Origin: JAFCUW01 sp049898325
GTDB taxonomy: Bacteria; Pseudomonadota; Gammaproteobacteria; Burkholderiales; Burkholderiaceae_D
Reading direction: 5' to 3'
DNA: 64,000 nucleotides
Assembly: GCF_049898325.1 (NCBI RefSeq)
Contig: NZ_JAFCXL010000008.1
Coordinates: forward strand, 1-64,000
The position numbers and the translations under genes are program-made. How positions within the stretch are numbered: position 1 is the first letter of the stretch; the number at the start of each line of letters is the position of its first letter. The notes beneath the pieces are model-generated. The model was not told where the DNA came from. It did not search any database and saw nothing but the letters and a program-made list of their open reading frames with translations. Below, piece after piece: positions 45,081 to 57,050 of this stretch.

Positions 45081-46271
45081 TCAGCGCTTGTTACGGATCG
45101 GCAGCGGCAGTTCGCTGACGGGAATCTCGCGTACCAGCTCGAGCAGGTCGGTGTCGTCCTTCTGCACTTTCTTGATGCGGAAGTGGTACATCACCTGCAG
45201 CGCCTGGTGGTCTTCCTTGCGGAAGTTCATCGTGCCCTTGGGCGTGTCGAACGCCATGCCTTCCATCGCCGCGATCAGTTTGTCGCTGTCGCCGGCGCCC
45301 GCGCCGGCGCGGGTGAGGGCGGAAACGACCGCGCTGGCGGCGGCGAAACCGCCGGCGGTGAACATGTCGGGCGGCGCCTTGAAGCGCTTTTTGTGCTCGG
45401 CGACGAACCAGTCGTTCATCTTGTTCTTCGGGAAGTCGTGGTAATAATAGATGGTGCCCTCGGTGCCGGCGAAGTTCTTCCAGGTTTTCATCACGGGCAG
45501 GATGTTGCCGCCCGGGGCGAGCGTGATGCCGTAGCGCTCAGGCTTCATGTCGGCGATCTTGTTCATCGGGTTCGGGCCGGCCCAGACGATCGACAGCACG
45601 CGCGGTGGCGGCTTGTCCTTGAGGGCGTCGAAGATGCGCTGCGCCGAGGCGGTGAAATCGGTGGCCGCTTGCGGCGCGTATTCTTCGTGTACCACTTTGG
45701 CACCGCTCCGGGTGCTCACCAGTGCTTCCCTGGCCGCCTTGATGGCGTCGCGGCCGAACGCGTAGTCCTGCGCCAGGAAGGCGACGCTGCCGCTCTTGAG
45801 GGTGCTGGCCGCCGCCATGGCGTCCTGCATCGAGCTGCGCGCGGTGCGGAACACGTAGCGGTTCCACTTCTCTCCCGTGATGGCGTCGGCCACCGCCGGC
45901 TCGACGATCAGCACCTTCCTGTATTCGGCCGCCACCGGCAGCATCGCCAGCGCCGAGCCGGACGAACTGGTGCCGACGGCGATGTCGACCTTGTCGTCGC
46001 CGTAGGCCTCGGCCAGCAGGGTGCGGCCCAGGTCGGGCTTGCTCTGGTCGTCCTTGACGATGACTTTCAGCTTGCGGCCCGCCACTTCCATCTTGCCGCC
46101 CGTGAGGTATTCCAGGCCCATCATGAAACCCGTCTCGGTCTCCTTGGCATACGGCTCAAGCACGCCGGTCTTGCCGGTGATGAGGGCAATCTTGAAATCG
46201 GCGGCGCCGGCCGGCGCGCTCGCCAGGGCTGCCGCCAGCAGCGCGGCAGGCACGCTGTATTGGGTATTCAT
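45081..46271 (-). CDS. Periplasmic substrate-binding protein of a Liv-type ABC transporter
   Basis: 396 residues with a signal peptide (cleavage AGA-AD near residue 24). Type 1 periplasmic binding fold (FKIALITGKTGVLEPYAKETETG onward). It feeds livGFHM immediately downstream. The ligand cannot be read; context suggests a product of the upstream hydrolase or of TonB-dependent uptake. ATG at 46271; the region upstream carries 10-base tandem repeats. Confidence 0.9.
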   Translation of the reverse strand: MNTQYSVPAALLAAALASAPAGAADFKIALITGKTGVLEPYAKETETGFMMGLEYLTGGKMEVAGRKLKVIVKDDQSKPDLGRTLLAEAYGDDKVDIAVGTSSSGSALAMLPVAAEYRKVLIVEPAVADAITGEKWNRYVFRTARSSMQDAMAAASTLKSGSVAFLAQDYAFGRDAIKAAREALVSTRSGAKVVHEEYAPQAATDFTASAQRIFDALKDKPPPRVLSIVWAGPNPMNKIADMKPERYGITLAPGGNILPVMKTWKNFAGTEGTIYYYHDFPKNKMNDWFVAEHKKRFKAPPDMFTAGGFAAASAVVSALTRAGAGAGDSDKLIAAMEGMAFDTPKGTMNFRKEDHQALQVMYHFRIKKVQKDDTDLLELVREIPVSELPLPIRNKR

Positions 46272-46310
46272 GGGTGTCTCCTGTTGGTTGTCTGGTCAGC
46301 GTCGTCGCGC

Positions 46311-46370
46311 TGTTGTCGCTTGTGGTCGCTTGTGGTCACTTGTTGTCACTTGTTGTCACTTGTTGTCACT
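46311..46370 (-). repeat. 10-base tandem repeat, six copies
   Basis: Six consecutive 10-mers of the tgttgtcact type (the first three differ by one or two bases) lie in the leader between the hydrolase stop and the binding-protein start. A 10-base period equals about one helical turn. No protein is encoded. Confidence 0.8.
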
Positions 46371-46421
46371 TATCGCCACACTCGACCAACTATCGATCGT
46401 GCACTGCAGCGTAGCGCCATT

Positions 46422-47333
46422 TCACTCGACCTTCGATAAAAATTCGCGCAGCGCCACCTGCGCCTGCGGCTCCGTCAGCATCGGCGCGTGGCCGACCCTG
46501 GCCACTTCGGCGTAGCCCATCGCCGGCGCCATCGCGCGCATGTGCGCCGCCTGGGTGTCTTCGATCAGGTCCGACAGGGCGCCGCGGATGAGCAGGGTGG
46601 GGCGGCGCCGCGCCAGTCGCTTGAAGGCGAAGTTGGCCATCATCGAACTGCTCTTGATGGCCCCCGAGCGCAGGGCCAGGCCGATGTTGGCGTCGTAGCG
46701 CATGGTCAGCACGCCGGGCGCCGTTTCGGCAAAGGCACGCCGCGCCCACTTGGCCCAGTCGGCCTCGCCGTAGTCGGGAAACGCCACCTGGTTGATGTCG
46801 CGCAGGTAGGCCGCCGCCGCCGCCCAGCTGTCCTGCACCTCGCCCTTGCCCGCATAGCCGGCGATGCGCGCCAGGCCGCGCGGCGAGAGCTGCGGGCCGA
46901 CGTCGTTGAGCACCGCGGCGGCGATCAGGTCGAGGTGGCGCAGCGCCAGCGTCATGGTGATCAGGCCGCCCATCGAGGTGCCGATGAACACCGCGCGGGC
47001 GATGCCCAGATTGCCCATCAGCTTGACGACGTCGGCGCCATACACGGCCAGATTGTAGTGGGACGGATCGCTGTCGTAGCTCGAGTGGCCGCGCCCGCGC
47101 ACGTCGACGGCGATGACGCGCCGGCCCAGCGCGGCGATGAAGGGCGCGACCTCGTCGAAGTCGGTGCAATTGCGCGTCAGGCCGTGGATGCAGATGACGG
47201 GCAGGCGGGCGAAGCCGCTCGCGCCCGCGTAGTCGCGCGCATACAGGCGCAGGCCGTCGGCGCTGGTGAAGGCGATGTCGGCGAAGCCGCATTCGCTGCC
47301 TGCCTGGTGCTGGTGATCAGGTGTAGTGGACAC
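46422..47333 (-). CDS. Alpha/beta hydrolase, first gene of the LysR-controlled transport operon
   Basis: 303 residues from a GTG at 47333. Oxyanion segment ICIHGLTRN (47-55), nucleophile IGTSMGG with S120, and catalytic His in VGHAPML near 279. Fold resembles lactonases, esterases and C-C hydrolases. No signal peptide, so cytoplasmic. An upstream in-frame ATG at 47435 is unlikely because it overlaps an operator-like palindrome. It lies 150 bases upstream of the ABC transporter genes on the same strand, so one transcript is plausible. Confidence 0.85.
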   Translation of the reverse strand: MSTTPDHQHQAGSECGFADIAFTSADGLRLYARDYAGASGFARLPVICIHGLTRNCTDFDEVAPFIAALGRRVIAVDVRGRGHSSYDSDPSHYNLAVYGADVVKLMGNLGIARAVFIGTSMGGLITMTLALRHLDLIAAAVLNDVGPQLSPRGLARIAGYAGKGEVQDSWAAAAAYLRDINQVAFPDYGEADWAKWARRAFAETAPGVLTMRYDANIGLALRSGAIKSSSMMANFAFKRLARRRPTLLIRGALSDLIEDTQAAHMRAMAPAMGYAEVARVGHAPMLTEPQAQVALREFLSKVE

Positions 47334-47418
47334 TGCCGCCCCGTGGGTCTGGTTGCTCGATTGCGTGCAGTGTGCAGCAAAAGGGCGCTGTTCGAAAGGC
47401 AGGGCGGCGAACACCCTT

Positions 47419-47434
47419 TGTGCATTAATGCACA
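47419..47434. promoter_or_regulatory. Operator-like palindrome 1 for the LysR regulator
   Basis: TGTGCATTAATGCACA is a perfect 16-bp palindrome of the form TGTGC-N6-GCACA, in the hydrolase/lysR intergenic region. LysR proteins bind T-N11-A palindromes of this kind. Confidence 0.6.
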
Positions 47435-47509
47435 TCAAAAGGGGGCGTTTGTGCTGCGCTGCAGCGCGTAAAACACCGCCATCGTCGACGGTGTGCGTTG
47501 CGTGGCCGC

Positions 47510-47525
47510 TGTGCGCTGATGCACA
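47510..47525. promoter_or_regulatory. Operator-like palindrome 2 for the LysR regulator
   Basis: TGTGCGCTGATGCACA shares the TGTGC-N6-GCACA arms with the other two sites. It ends nine bases before the lysR start, fitting autoregulation. Confidence 0.55.
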
Positions 47526-47534
47526 ATAAACCAT

Positions 47535-48473
47535 ATGAAAACATTGCCTGAATGGACTGACCTGCGCTTCTTCCTCGAACTGGCCCGGGCCGGCACCCTG
47601 TCCGGCGCCTCGCGCGGCCTGCAAGTGGAGCACACCACCGTCGCGCGCCGCATCGACCGCCTGGAAGTGCAGCTGGGCTCGACCCTGTTCGACCGCTCGC
47701 GCGAAGGCTACGAGCTGACCGAAATGGGGCTGGCCCTGCTGCCGCACGCGGAAGTGATGGAAAGCGCCGCGCTGGCCGCGCAGGACCAGTTAAGCGGCAA
47801 CCAGGTCGAGGTGCGCGGGGTGGTGCGGCTGGGCGTGCCGGAGGTGCTCGGTGTGCGTGTCATCACGCCGCTGCTGGCGCGCTTCCTGGGCGAGCATCCT
47901 GACCTGTCGATCGACCTGCTGGTGCAGCCCCGCTTTGCCAACCTGGCCAACCGCGAGGCCGACCTCGGCGTCACGCTCGACGCACCCAGCACGGGGCGCT
48001 ACATGGTGACCCGGCTGGCCTCGTTCCGGCTGTACCTGTACGGCGCGCCCGACTACCTGGCGCGCCATCCGCCGATCGTGCGCCAGTCCGACCTGGCCAC
48101 CCATGATTTTGTCGATTACGTGCAGGACCGGCTGGCCAGCAATGAACTCAATTTTCTCGACGCGCTGGGATTCACGCCCCGTCGCCGCCTGTGCTGCACG
48201 GGCATGATGGCGCAGGCCGAAGCGGCCGCCGCCGGCCTGGGCTTGATGTTCGCGCCGCCCTACGTGATTGCCAACGACGGCCGGCTGGTGCCGGTGCTGC
48301 AGGATGTCGTGTTTGCCGAGCGGGCCTACTGGATGGTGGCGCCGGTCGACCTGTACCGGCTGCCGCGGGTGCGGGCGGTGTGGAACCTGCTGCGCGAGTA
48401 CGCCGATGCGCAGCCCGAACTGTTCGTCCATGGCGGCACGGCCTTGCCGCTGCGGGCCAAACGCAAAGCCTGA
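47535..48473 (+). CDS. LysR-family transcriptional regulator
   Basis: 312 residues. N-terminal winged helix-turn-helix (LRFFLELARAGTLSGASRGLQ, then RRIDRLEVQLGSTLF) and a substrate-binding-like effector domain from about residue 90 (GVVRLGVPEVLG). Divergent from the hydrolase and the ABC operon and convergent with the TonB receptor gene. Matching palindromes near all three transcription units point to it as their regulator; the effector is unknown. Confidence 0.92.
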   Translation: MKTLPEWTDLRFFLELARAGTLSGASRGLQVEHTTVARRIDRLEVQLGSTLFDRSREGYELTEMGLALLPHAEVMESAALAAQDQLSGNQVEVRGVVRLGVPEVLGVRVITPLLARFLGEHPDLSIDLLVQPRFANLANREADLGVTLDAPSTGRYMVTRLASFRLYLYGAPDYLARHPPIVRQSDLATHDFVDYVQDRLASNELNFLDALGFTPRRRLCCTGMMAQAEAAAAGLGLMFAPPYVIANDGRLVPVLQDVVFAERAYWMVAPVDLYRLPRVRAVWNLLREYADAQPELFVHGGTALPLRAKRKA

Positions 48474-48514
48474 CAGGGGCGCCCCGTACGGTGGCGCCAG
48501 GGTGCGCCGGAAGG

Positions 48515-48543
48515 CACAAGACCGGCCATTGGCCGGTCTTGTG
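48515..48543. terminator. Hairpin between convergent lysR and TonB receptor genes
   Basis: CACAAGACCGGCC (48515-48527) and GGCCGGTCTTGTG (48531-48543) form a 13-bp perfect stem with a 3-nt loop. It sits between two convergent stop codons. No long T-run, so a bidirectional but possibly weak terminator. Confidence 0.55.
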
Positions 48544-48562
48544 GTGCTGCCTGCGCTGGGCC

Positions 48563-50920
48563 TTAAAACTTCATGCTGGCCGTCAGCTTGACCGTGCGCG
48601 GATCGCCGTAGAAGCCGGTGATCGAGTTGAAGAAGGCGCCGAAGGCATAGCCGGCCACCTTGTAGCGCTTGTCGCCCAGGTTACGCCCGTGCAGGCCCAC
48701 TTGCAGCTTGCGGTCCAGCGAGGTCCACACCACGCCAGCGTCGAACAGGGTATAGCCGCTTTGCGCCAGCAACAGGTTTTGCGGCACCGTCACGTCGATG
48801 GTGGCGATGCCGGTGTTGCGCACGATTTCCGACTGGTAGACGCGGCTCTTGTAGGAGGCGCCGCCCAGCACCGAGACGGTGCCGCTGCGGCCGCCGAGCT
48901 GCATGGGCCAGTCGTAGTTGGCCGACAGGTTGGCCGAATTTTTCGGCGTGTTCTGGAACTCGGCCTGGTCGGCGATGTTGACCAGCCCGGCGCCATTGGC
49001 CACCAGCCATTCCTTGTACTTGGCGTCGAGGTGGCTGACCATGGCGCTCACCGTCAGCTGGTCGGTGGGGTGGCTGACCGCTTCGAGTTCGATGCCGGCG
49101 ATTTTCGCCTTGCCGGCGTTGGTGAGCGAGCCGGCAAAACCGTTAATGGTGCCGTTGGCGGCGAACGTGGGCACCGAACCGGGAATCTGGATGTTCTTGT
49201 AATCGGAGTAGAACACGGCGGCGTTCGTTTGCAGGCGCCCGCCCAGCATCGACGATTTCACCCCCAGTTCGTACGACGTCACTTCCTCCGGCTTGACGCC
49301 TTCACGCTTGGTCAGCGAGGTCGCCGAGTTCGGCCCGCCCGTGGCCAGCAGGTCCATGCGTGGATCGAACATGCCGCCCTTGAACCCTTGTGAAGCGGTG
49401 CCATAGACGTTGTGCTCGGGCGCGAACTTCCAGCCAAAGCCCAGTTTCGGCGTGAACTTCTTGTCGGTGCGGTGCAGGGCGTCCTTGTCCAGGTCGGTGT
49501 TGGCCGCGCCGCCCACGGCGGCCGGGTTGCCCAGGGTGGGCGAGCCGGCCAGGCCCACGTAGGTTTTCTTGAAGATGCGCGCGCGGCGGTCGTCGTCCGT
49601 GTAGCGCCCGCCGACGGTGACGGACAGGCCCGGACTGATCGTGTAGCTCAGGTCGGCAAATGCGGCGTAGGTCTTGGTGTCGATGTCATCGAGGGTGTAC
49701 AGCGACAGGCCGCCGGCGGCGTTGTAGCGCACGTCGAATTCGTTGAAGGCGTTGGCCTTCATGTAGTACACCCCGGCCACACCCTGGATGCGCTCGCCCG
49801 TGTAGGTGAACTGGAATTCCTGGCTGTCCTGCTTGTCGCGGTAGATGGTCGGCGCTTCCCAGGCGGCGAAGCTGGTCGAATCGAAGTCGATCGGCGCGAA
49901 CGTGTCCGAGCCCCGATGGGCGGTGATCGACTTGAACGACAGGGTCGGATTGATGGTGTAGTCGATCAGCAGCGAAGCGCCCTTGGTGATGACCTGCTGG
50001 TCGTGGCCATTGACCGTGTATAGATTGGCGCGGGTGTCGAACAGGTTCGCCAGCGGCGCGGCGTTTTCCGGCGCCGGCGTGGGCGTGTAACGGTAGCCCT
50101 GGCGCGGGTTCGAATCGTCCACCGTGCGGTCGGCGGCGAAGCGGATGAACAGCTCGCTGTTGGGTGTCGCTTCCACGCTGATGCGGCCGGCGGCGACGTT
50201 CTTGTCGTAGTTCTGCTTGCCGTTGACGATGTTCTTGCCGAAGCCGTCACGGTTGAAAGTGGCGAGGGTGCCGCCCACGCGCAGCGTATCGGACAGGGGA
50301 ATGCTGCCTTTGAGCACCAGGTCGCGCTCGTTGTAATTGCCCAGCGTGCCCTTGACCTCGAACGCCATTTTATTGGGCAGTTTGCGGGTGACGTACTTGA
50401 CGGCGCCACCAATCGTGTTGCGGCCGTACAGGGTGCCCTGCGGACCGCGCAGGATTTCAATGCGCTCGAGGTCGTAGATGTCGGTCAGGGCGCCTTGCGG
50501 GCGGGCCAGGTAAATATCGTCGAGATAGATGCCGACACCCTGCTCGTAACCGGCCACGGGGTCTTGCTGGCCGACGCCGCGGATGAAGGCAGTGAGCGTG
50601 GTATTGGTGCCGCGCGAGGTTTTCAGGGTGGTGTTGGGCACCGTTTCGGCCAGCGCCGTGATGTCGGGAATGGCCTGCTTTTCCATCTCGGCGCCGGAGA
50701 TGGCGCTGACCGAGCCGGGCACGTCCTGGATCAGTTCGGCGCGCCGGCGCGCCGTTACCACCACCCGGTCGAGCTGGCGCGTGGTGCTCTCGGCGGCCGG
50801 GGCGGCGCCGCTGTCCTGGGCCGATTGGGCGTAGGCCGTCTCGATGCCCACTGCCGGCACGGTCATGATGACGGCGACTGAACGCCGCAGCATTGACTTA
50901 TGCTTCTTTGAAATACGCAT
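48563..50920 (-). CDS. TonB-dependent outer-membrane receptor
   Basis: 785 residues with a signal peptide (to about residue 31). A TonB box-like DRVVVTA is near 50, the plug domain spans about 65-175 (VPGSVSAIS, GVGIYLDDIYLARP, ILRGPQGTLYGRNTIGG), and the 22-strand barrel ends in Phe (TASMKF). It imports a ligand across the outer membrane using TonB energy. AGGAG precedes the ATG, and palindrome 3 lies about 135 bases upstream. Linked by location and operator to the LysR-hydrolase-ABC locus; ligand unknown. Confidence 0.93.
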   Translation of the reverse strand: MRISKKHKSMLRRSVAVIMTVPAVGIETAYAQSAQDSGAAPAAESTTRQLDRVVVTARRRAELIQDVPGSVSAISGAEMEKQAIPDITALAETVPNTTLKTSRGTNTTLTAFIRGVGQQDPVAGYEQGVGIYLDDIYLARPQGALTDIYDLERIEILRGPQGTLYGRNTIGGAVKYVTRKLPNKMAFEVKGTLGNYNERDLVLKGSIPLSDTLRVGGTLATFNRDGFGKNIVNGKQNYDKNVAAGRISVEATPNSELFIRFAADRTVDDSNPRQGYRYTPTPAPENAAPLANLFDTRANLYTVNGHDQQVITKGASLLIDYTINPTLSFKSITAHRGSDTFAPIDFDSTSFAAWEAPTIYRDKQDSQEFQFTYTGERIQGVAGVYYMKANAFNEFDVRYNAAGGLSLYTLDDIDTKTYAAFADLSYTISPGLSVTVGGRYTDDDRRARIFKKTYVGLAGSPTLGNPAAVGGAANTDLDKDALHRTDKKFTPKLGFGWKFAPEHNVYGTASQGFKGGMFDPRMDLLATGGPNSATSLTKREGVKPEEVTSYELGVKSSMLGGRLQTNAAVFYSDYKNIQIPGSVPTFAANGTINGFAGSLTNAGKAKIAGIELEAVSHPTDQLTVSAMVSHLDAKYKEWLVANGAGLVNIADQAEFQNTPKNSANLSANYDWPMQLGGRSGTVSVLGGASYKSRVYQSEIVRNTGIATIDVTVPQNLLLAQSGYTLFDAGVVWTSLDRKLQVGLHGRNLGDKRYKVAGYAFGAFFNSITGFYGDPRTVKLTASMKF

Positions 50921-51053
50921 GCTTGTCTCCTGGTGGTGGTTTTGTTTTTATGTTGCGACGCTTCGGCCCGCTCTTCGGTGGGCTCTTATACGCAATGCAA
51001 CGCAGTGTGCCGCGTTTCACCAGCGAGTGAAAGACAGAGGCATGCACGGCCTG

Positions 51054-51069
51054 TGTGCAAATTTGCACA
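51054..51069. promoter_or_regulatory. Operator-like palindrome 3, upstream of the TonB receptor
   Basis: TGTGCAAATTTGCACA is a perfect 16-bp palindrome with the same TGTGC/GCACA arms as the two sites beside lysR. A -10-like TATAAG lies between it and the receptor start. Confidence 0.6.
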
Positions 51070-51109
51070 GCGCGACGTTGACGAGGGAGGGGGCGCAGAA
51101 CCGCGCCGC

Positions 51110-52165
51110 TTATTGGCGGGCGCGGACCAGGCAGAGCGCCGGCGGCGCATCGGGATAGCGCTGGCAGGTGGCGACGATGTCGTCCCACGCGTGCACGAAC
51201 GCTTGCACCGCTTGCGGGCAAAACTGGCTGCCGCTGTGGTTGACGATGTACGCGCGCGCTTCGTACAGCGGCCAGGCCTGCTTGTACGGGCGCGGCGAGC
51301 TGAGCGCGTCGAACACGTCGGCCACCGCGACGATCCGCGCCGACAGGGGAATGGCAAGGCCGCGCAGGCGCTGCGGATAGCCGTCGCCATCGAAGCGTTC
51401 ATGATGGCAACGAGCAACTTCTTCAGCCATCTGTATCAGGGGCGACGCGCTGCCAGCGAGAATCTGGGCGCCATGGGCGGCATGTTCGCGCATGATGCGC
51501 ATTTCGCTGGGGTCCAGGCGGCCCGGCTTGAGCAGGATGGAATCGGGGGTGGCCAGCTTGCCGATGTCATGCATCGGGGCGGCCTCGAGCAGTTGTTGCT
51601 GGAACGCCCCATCGCAGCCCATCTCGCGCGCGATCAGGCCCGCATAGTGCGCCATGCGCTGCAGATGGGCGCCCGTTTCGGGATCGCGGAATTCGGCGGC
51701 ACGCGCCAGTCGCACGACCAGTTCAAGTTCGCGTTTGGCCAGCTCGGCGGTGGCCCGCGCTACTTCGTCCTGCAGCAGCCGCGCCTGGTCGGCCAGCAGT
51801 GTGCGGGCTTCATTGAGCGCCAATAAATTGCGTACGCGCAGGCGAAACTCATGCACTTCCAGGGGCTTGGCGACGAAGTCGGTGGCGCCCGCTTCGCGTG
51901 CCTGCTGGCGCAGCGCCCCATGGTTATCGCAGGTAACCATAATAATGGGCACGTTCGCCAGGCGCGGCATGCGCCGCAACCGGCAAATCAACTCAACGCC
52001 GGACATGCCGGGCAGGTGATAGTCAATCAGCACCAGTGCGGGAGTGTGCCGGGCGCACCAGTCGAGGGCCGCCTCGGGATCGGCCAGGCACGTGCTGGTG
52101 CCGCCTAGGAGGGCGCCCAGCAATTGCAGCGTTGTGGGGTCGTCGTCGACAATTAAAACGGACAT
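51110..52165 (-). CDS. Response regulator with HD-GYP c-di-GMP phosphodiesterase domain
   Basis: 351 residues. Receiver: D48 as phospho-acceptor, K100 conserved. A linker helix leads to HD-GYP with H199-D200, HHE (254-256) and DGDGYP (259-264), the metal-binding and signature residues. It should hydrolyse cyclic di-GMP to GMP or pGpG when activated. It closely resembles the protein at 57051-58106, so the two are paralogues from a local duplication. Confidence 0.92.
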   Translation of the reverse strand: MSVLIVDDDPTTLQLLGALLGGTSTCLADPEAALDWCARHTPALVLIDYHLPGMSGVELICRLRRMPRLANVPIIMVTCDNHGALRQQAREAGATDFVAKPLEVHEFRLRVRNLLALNEARTLLADQARLLQDEVARATAELAKRELELVVRLARAAEFRDPETGAHLQRMAHYAGLIAREMGCDGAFQQQLLEAAPMHDIGKLATPDSILLKPGRLDPSEMRIMREHAAHGAQILAGSASPLIQMAEEVARCHHERFDGDGYPQRLRGLAIPLSARIVAVADVFDALSSPRPYKQAWPLYEARAYIVNHSGSQFCPQAVQAFVHAWDDIVATCQRYPDAPPALCLVRARQ

Positions 52166-52395
52166 GCAGTCTCCTGGTCAGCGCCGTGCGAATGTTTGCA
52201 TTCGGGAACCCAGGACAGTGTGGCACAGGAAACTTGATAAATACTTTCGGTTACATTAGGGCACCGACTTTGACCCGCTTTTTACGACAAATTCATCGGT
52301 TCAAGTGGCTGTTTCGGAAAGTTAGGCCGCGCGGCGGAGAAAAAGACGGCGACTGTTGGTTATGATGGGCGCGCCGGCGGCGCCCACGCTGCGGC

Positions 52396-55905
<3,510 letters not shown>

Positions 55906-55906
55906 G

Positions 55907-57043
55907 TCAGTATTCGCCCAGCACGGTGATCGTCATGGTCTGGTTGTGCAGCCGGCAGGGCGCGCCGGGGGCGGGGGCGGCGATTTCGCCGTTCGAATAA
56001 AAGCCCGTCAACAGCGTGTCGGCGCCGAGGATCGCCGCCACCGCCTCGACTTCTTCGTCGATGCGGTCGCCCATCACCAGGCGGCGGCCCACGCAGCTGA
56101 CCAGGATCGCCAGCGCCTGGCCGCGCGGGGCCGGTGCCGGCGCGGCGCGGCGGGCTGCCGTTTCGGCGCCGTCGATGAGTTTTTCGGTGTCGGCATGCAT
56201 CAGCCGCAGGGTACCGTCGACCTCCACGTTGCCGGCCAGGATCAGCGAACCGCTCGCGTCGTCCGTGCCGAGGATGGTGCGAATGACCCCGCCGTGCGCT
56301 TCGCCGCCCTGCAGTTCGAACGGGAACAGCAGCCCCGAGGCGGGCAGGTCGGCGGCGTAGCTGCCCAGGTAGGCCTTGTAGATGTCGAGGGCGCGTTCGC
56401 CATCGAGCTCGTAGAGCACATTGTCGACGGCGCGGGTGATCTTGCGGGACGGCCCGAACGGCCGCCAGCCGCCGTAGCTGCCGTGGCCCAGCGCCAGCCG
56501 GCTGCCGTACAGGCCGACGGCGACCACCTGGTCGTCGGCCCGCCCGCCAGGGCCCAGCGTCCAGGTGCGCGCGAACGCGCCGCCATCGGCGGCCAGCCCG
56601 CCCGACAGCGGCACGCCGGGCGGCAGGCCCTGTTCGAGCGCCGCCACCAGCGCGCTGCCATTGATCGCCACGCCGGTGCCCAGCAGCAGCACCGCCGCCA
56701 GGCCGGCGTGCGGCAACTGCGCCGCCAGCGCGGCGCCGGCGGCGGCCGAGTCGGCCATCGTCCCCAGCACCGTGCTGACGGCGCGCACGCTGGTGTGCTC
56801 GAAGGCGAGCGCGGTGAGCACGCAGCGCTCGTCGTGCACCAGGTTGCCGGCGATTTCCCCGGCCGTCGAGCAGCCCACGATCAGCGCCTGCGGATAGGCC
56901 ACGCGCAGGCGCGCGGCAAGGGTGTCGTCGGCAAAAAACGCGGGCGCGGCGAACGCCAGCAGCAGTTGCGCCGGCAGCGGCAGCGGGGGTGGTGCGAAGC
57001 GGGCGACATCGGCGGCGGCAAGAATGCTCTGTTGGATTTGCAT
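55907..57043 (-). CDS. FIST-domain signal transduction protein
   Basis: 378 residues with FIST N-terminal (IVGCSTAGEIAG near 55-66, a diagnostic segment) and FIST C-terminal domains (GFYSNGEIAAP near the end). FIST proteins are thought to sense small ligands, perhaps amino acids, and often neighbour GGDEF or kinase genes. It is located seven bases downstream of the REC-HD-GYP gene and directly upstream of the multi-PAS hybrid kinase, so the three probably form one operon. Confidence 0.9.
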   Translation of the reverse strand: MQIQQSILAAADVARFAPPPLPLPAQLLLAFAAPAFFADDTLAARLRVAYPQALIVGCSTAGEIAGNLVHDERCVLTALAFEHTSVRAVSTVLGTMADSAAAGAALAAQLPHAGLAAVLLLGTGVAINGSALVAALEQGLPPGVPLSGGLAADGGAFARTWTLGPGGRADDQVVAVGLYGSRLALGHGSYGGWRPFGPSRKITRAVDNVLYELDGERALDIYKAYLGSYAADLPASGLLFPFELQGGEAHGGVIRTILGTDDASGSLILAGNVEVDGTLRLMHADTEKLIDGAETAARRAAPAPAPRGQALAILVSCVGRRLVMGDRIDEEVEAVAAILGADTLLTGFYSNGEIAAPAPGAPCRLHNQTMTITVLGEY

Positions 57044-57050
57044 GGGGCCC

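Noticed and set aside
46311..46370. Possible CRISPR array
   Set aside because: The units are contiguous 10-mers without spacers, and no cas genes are present.
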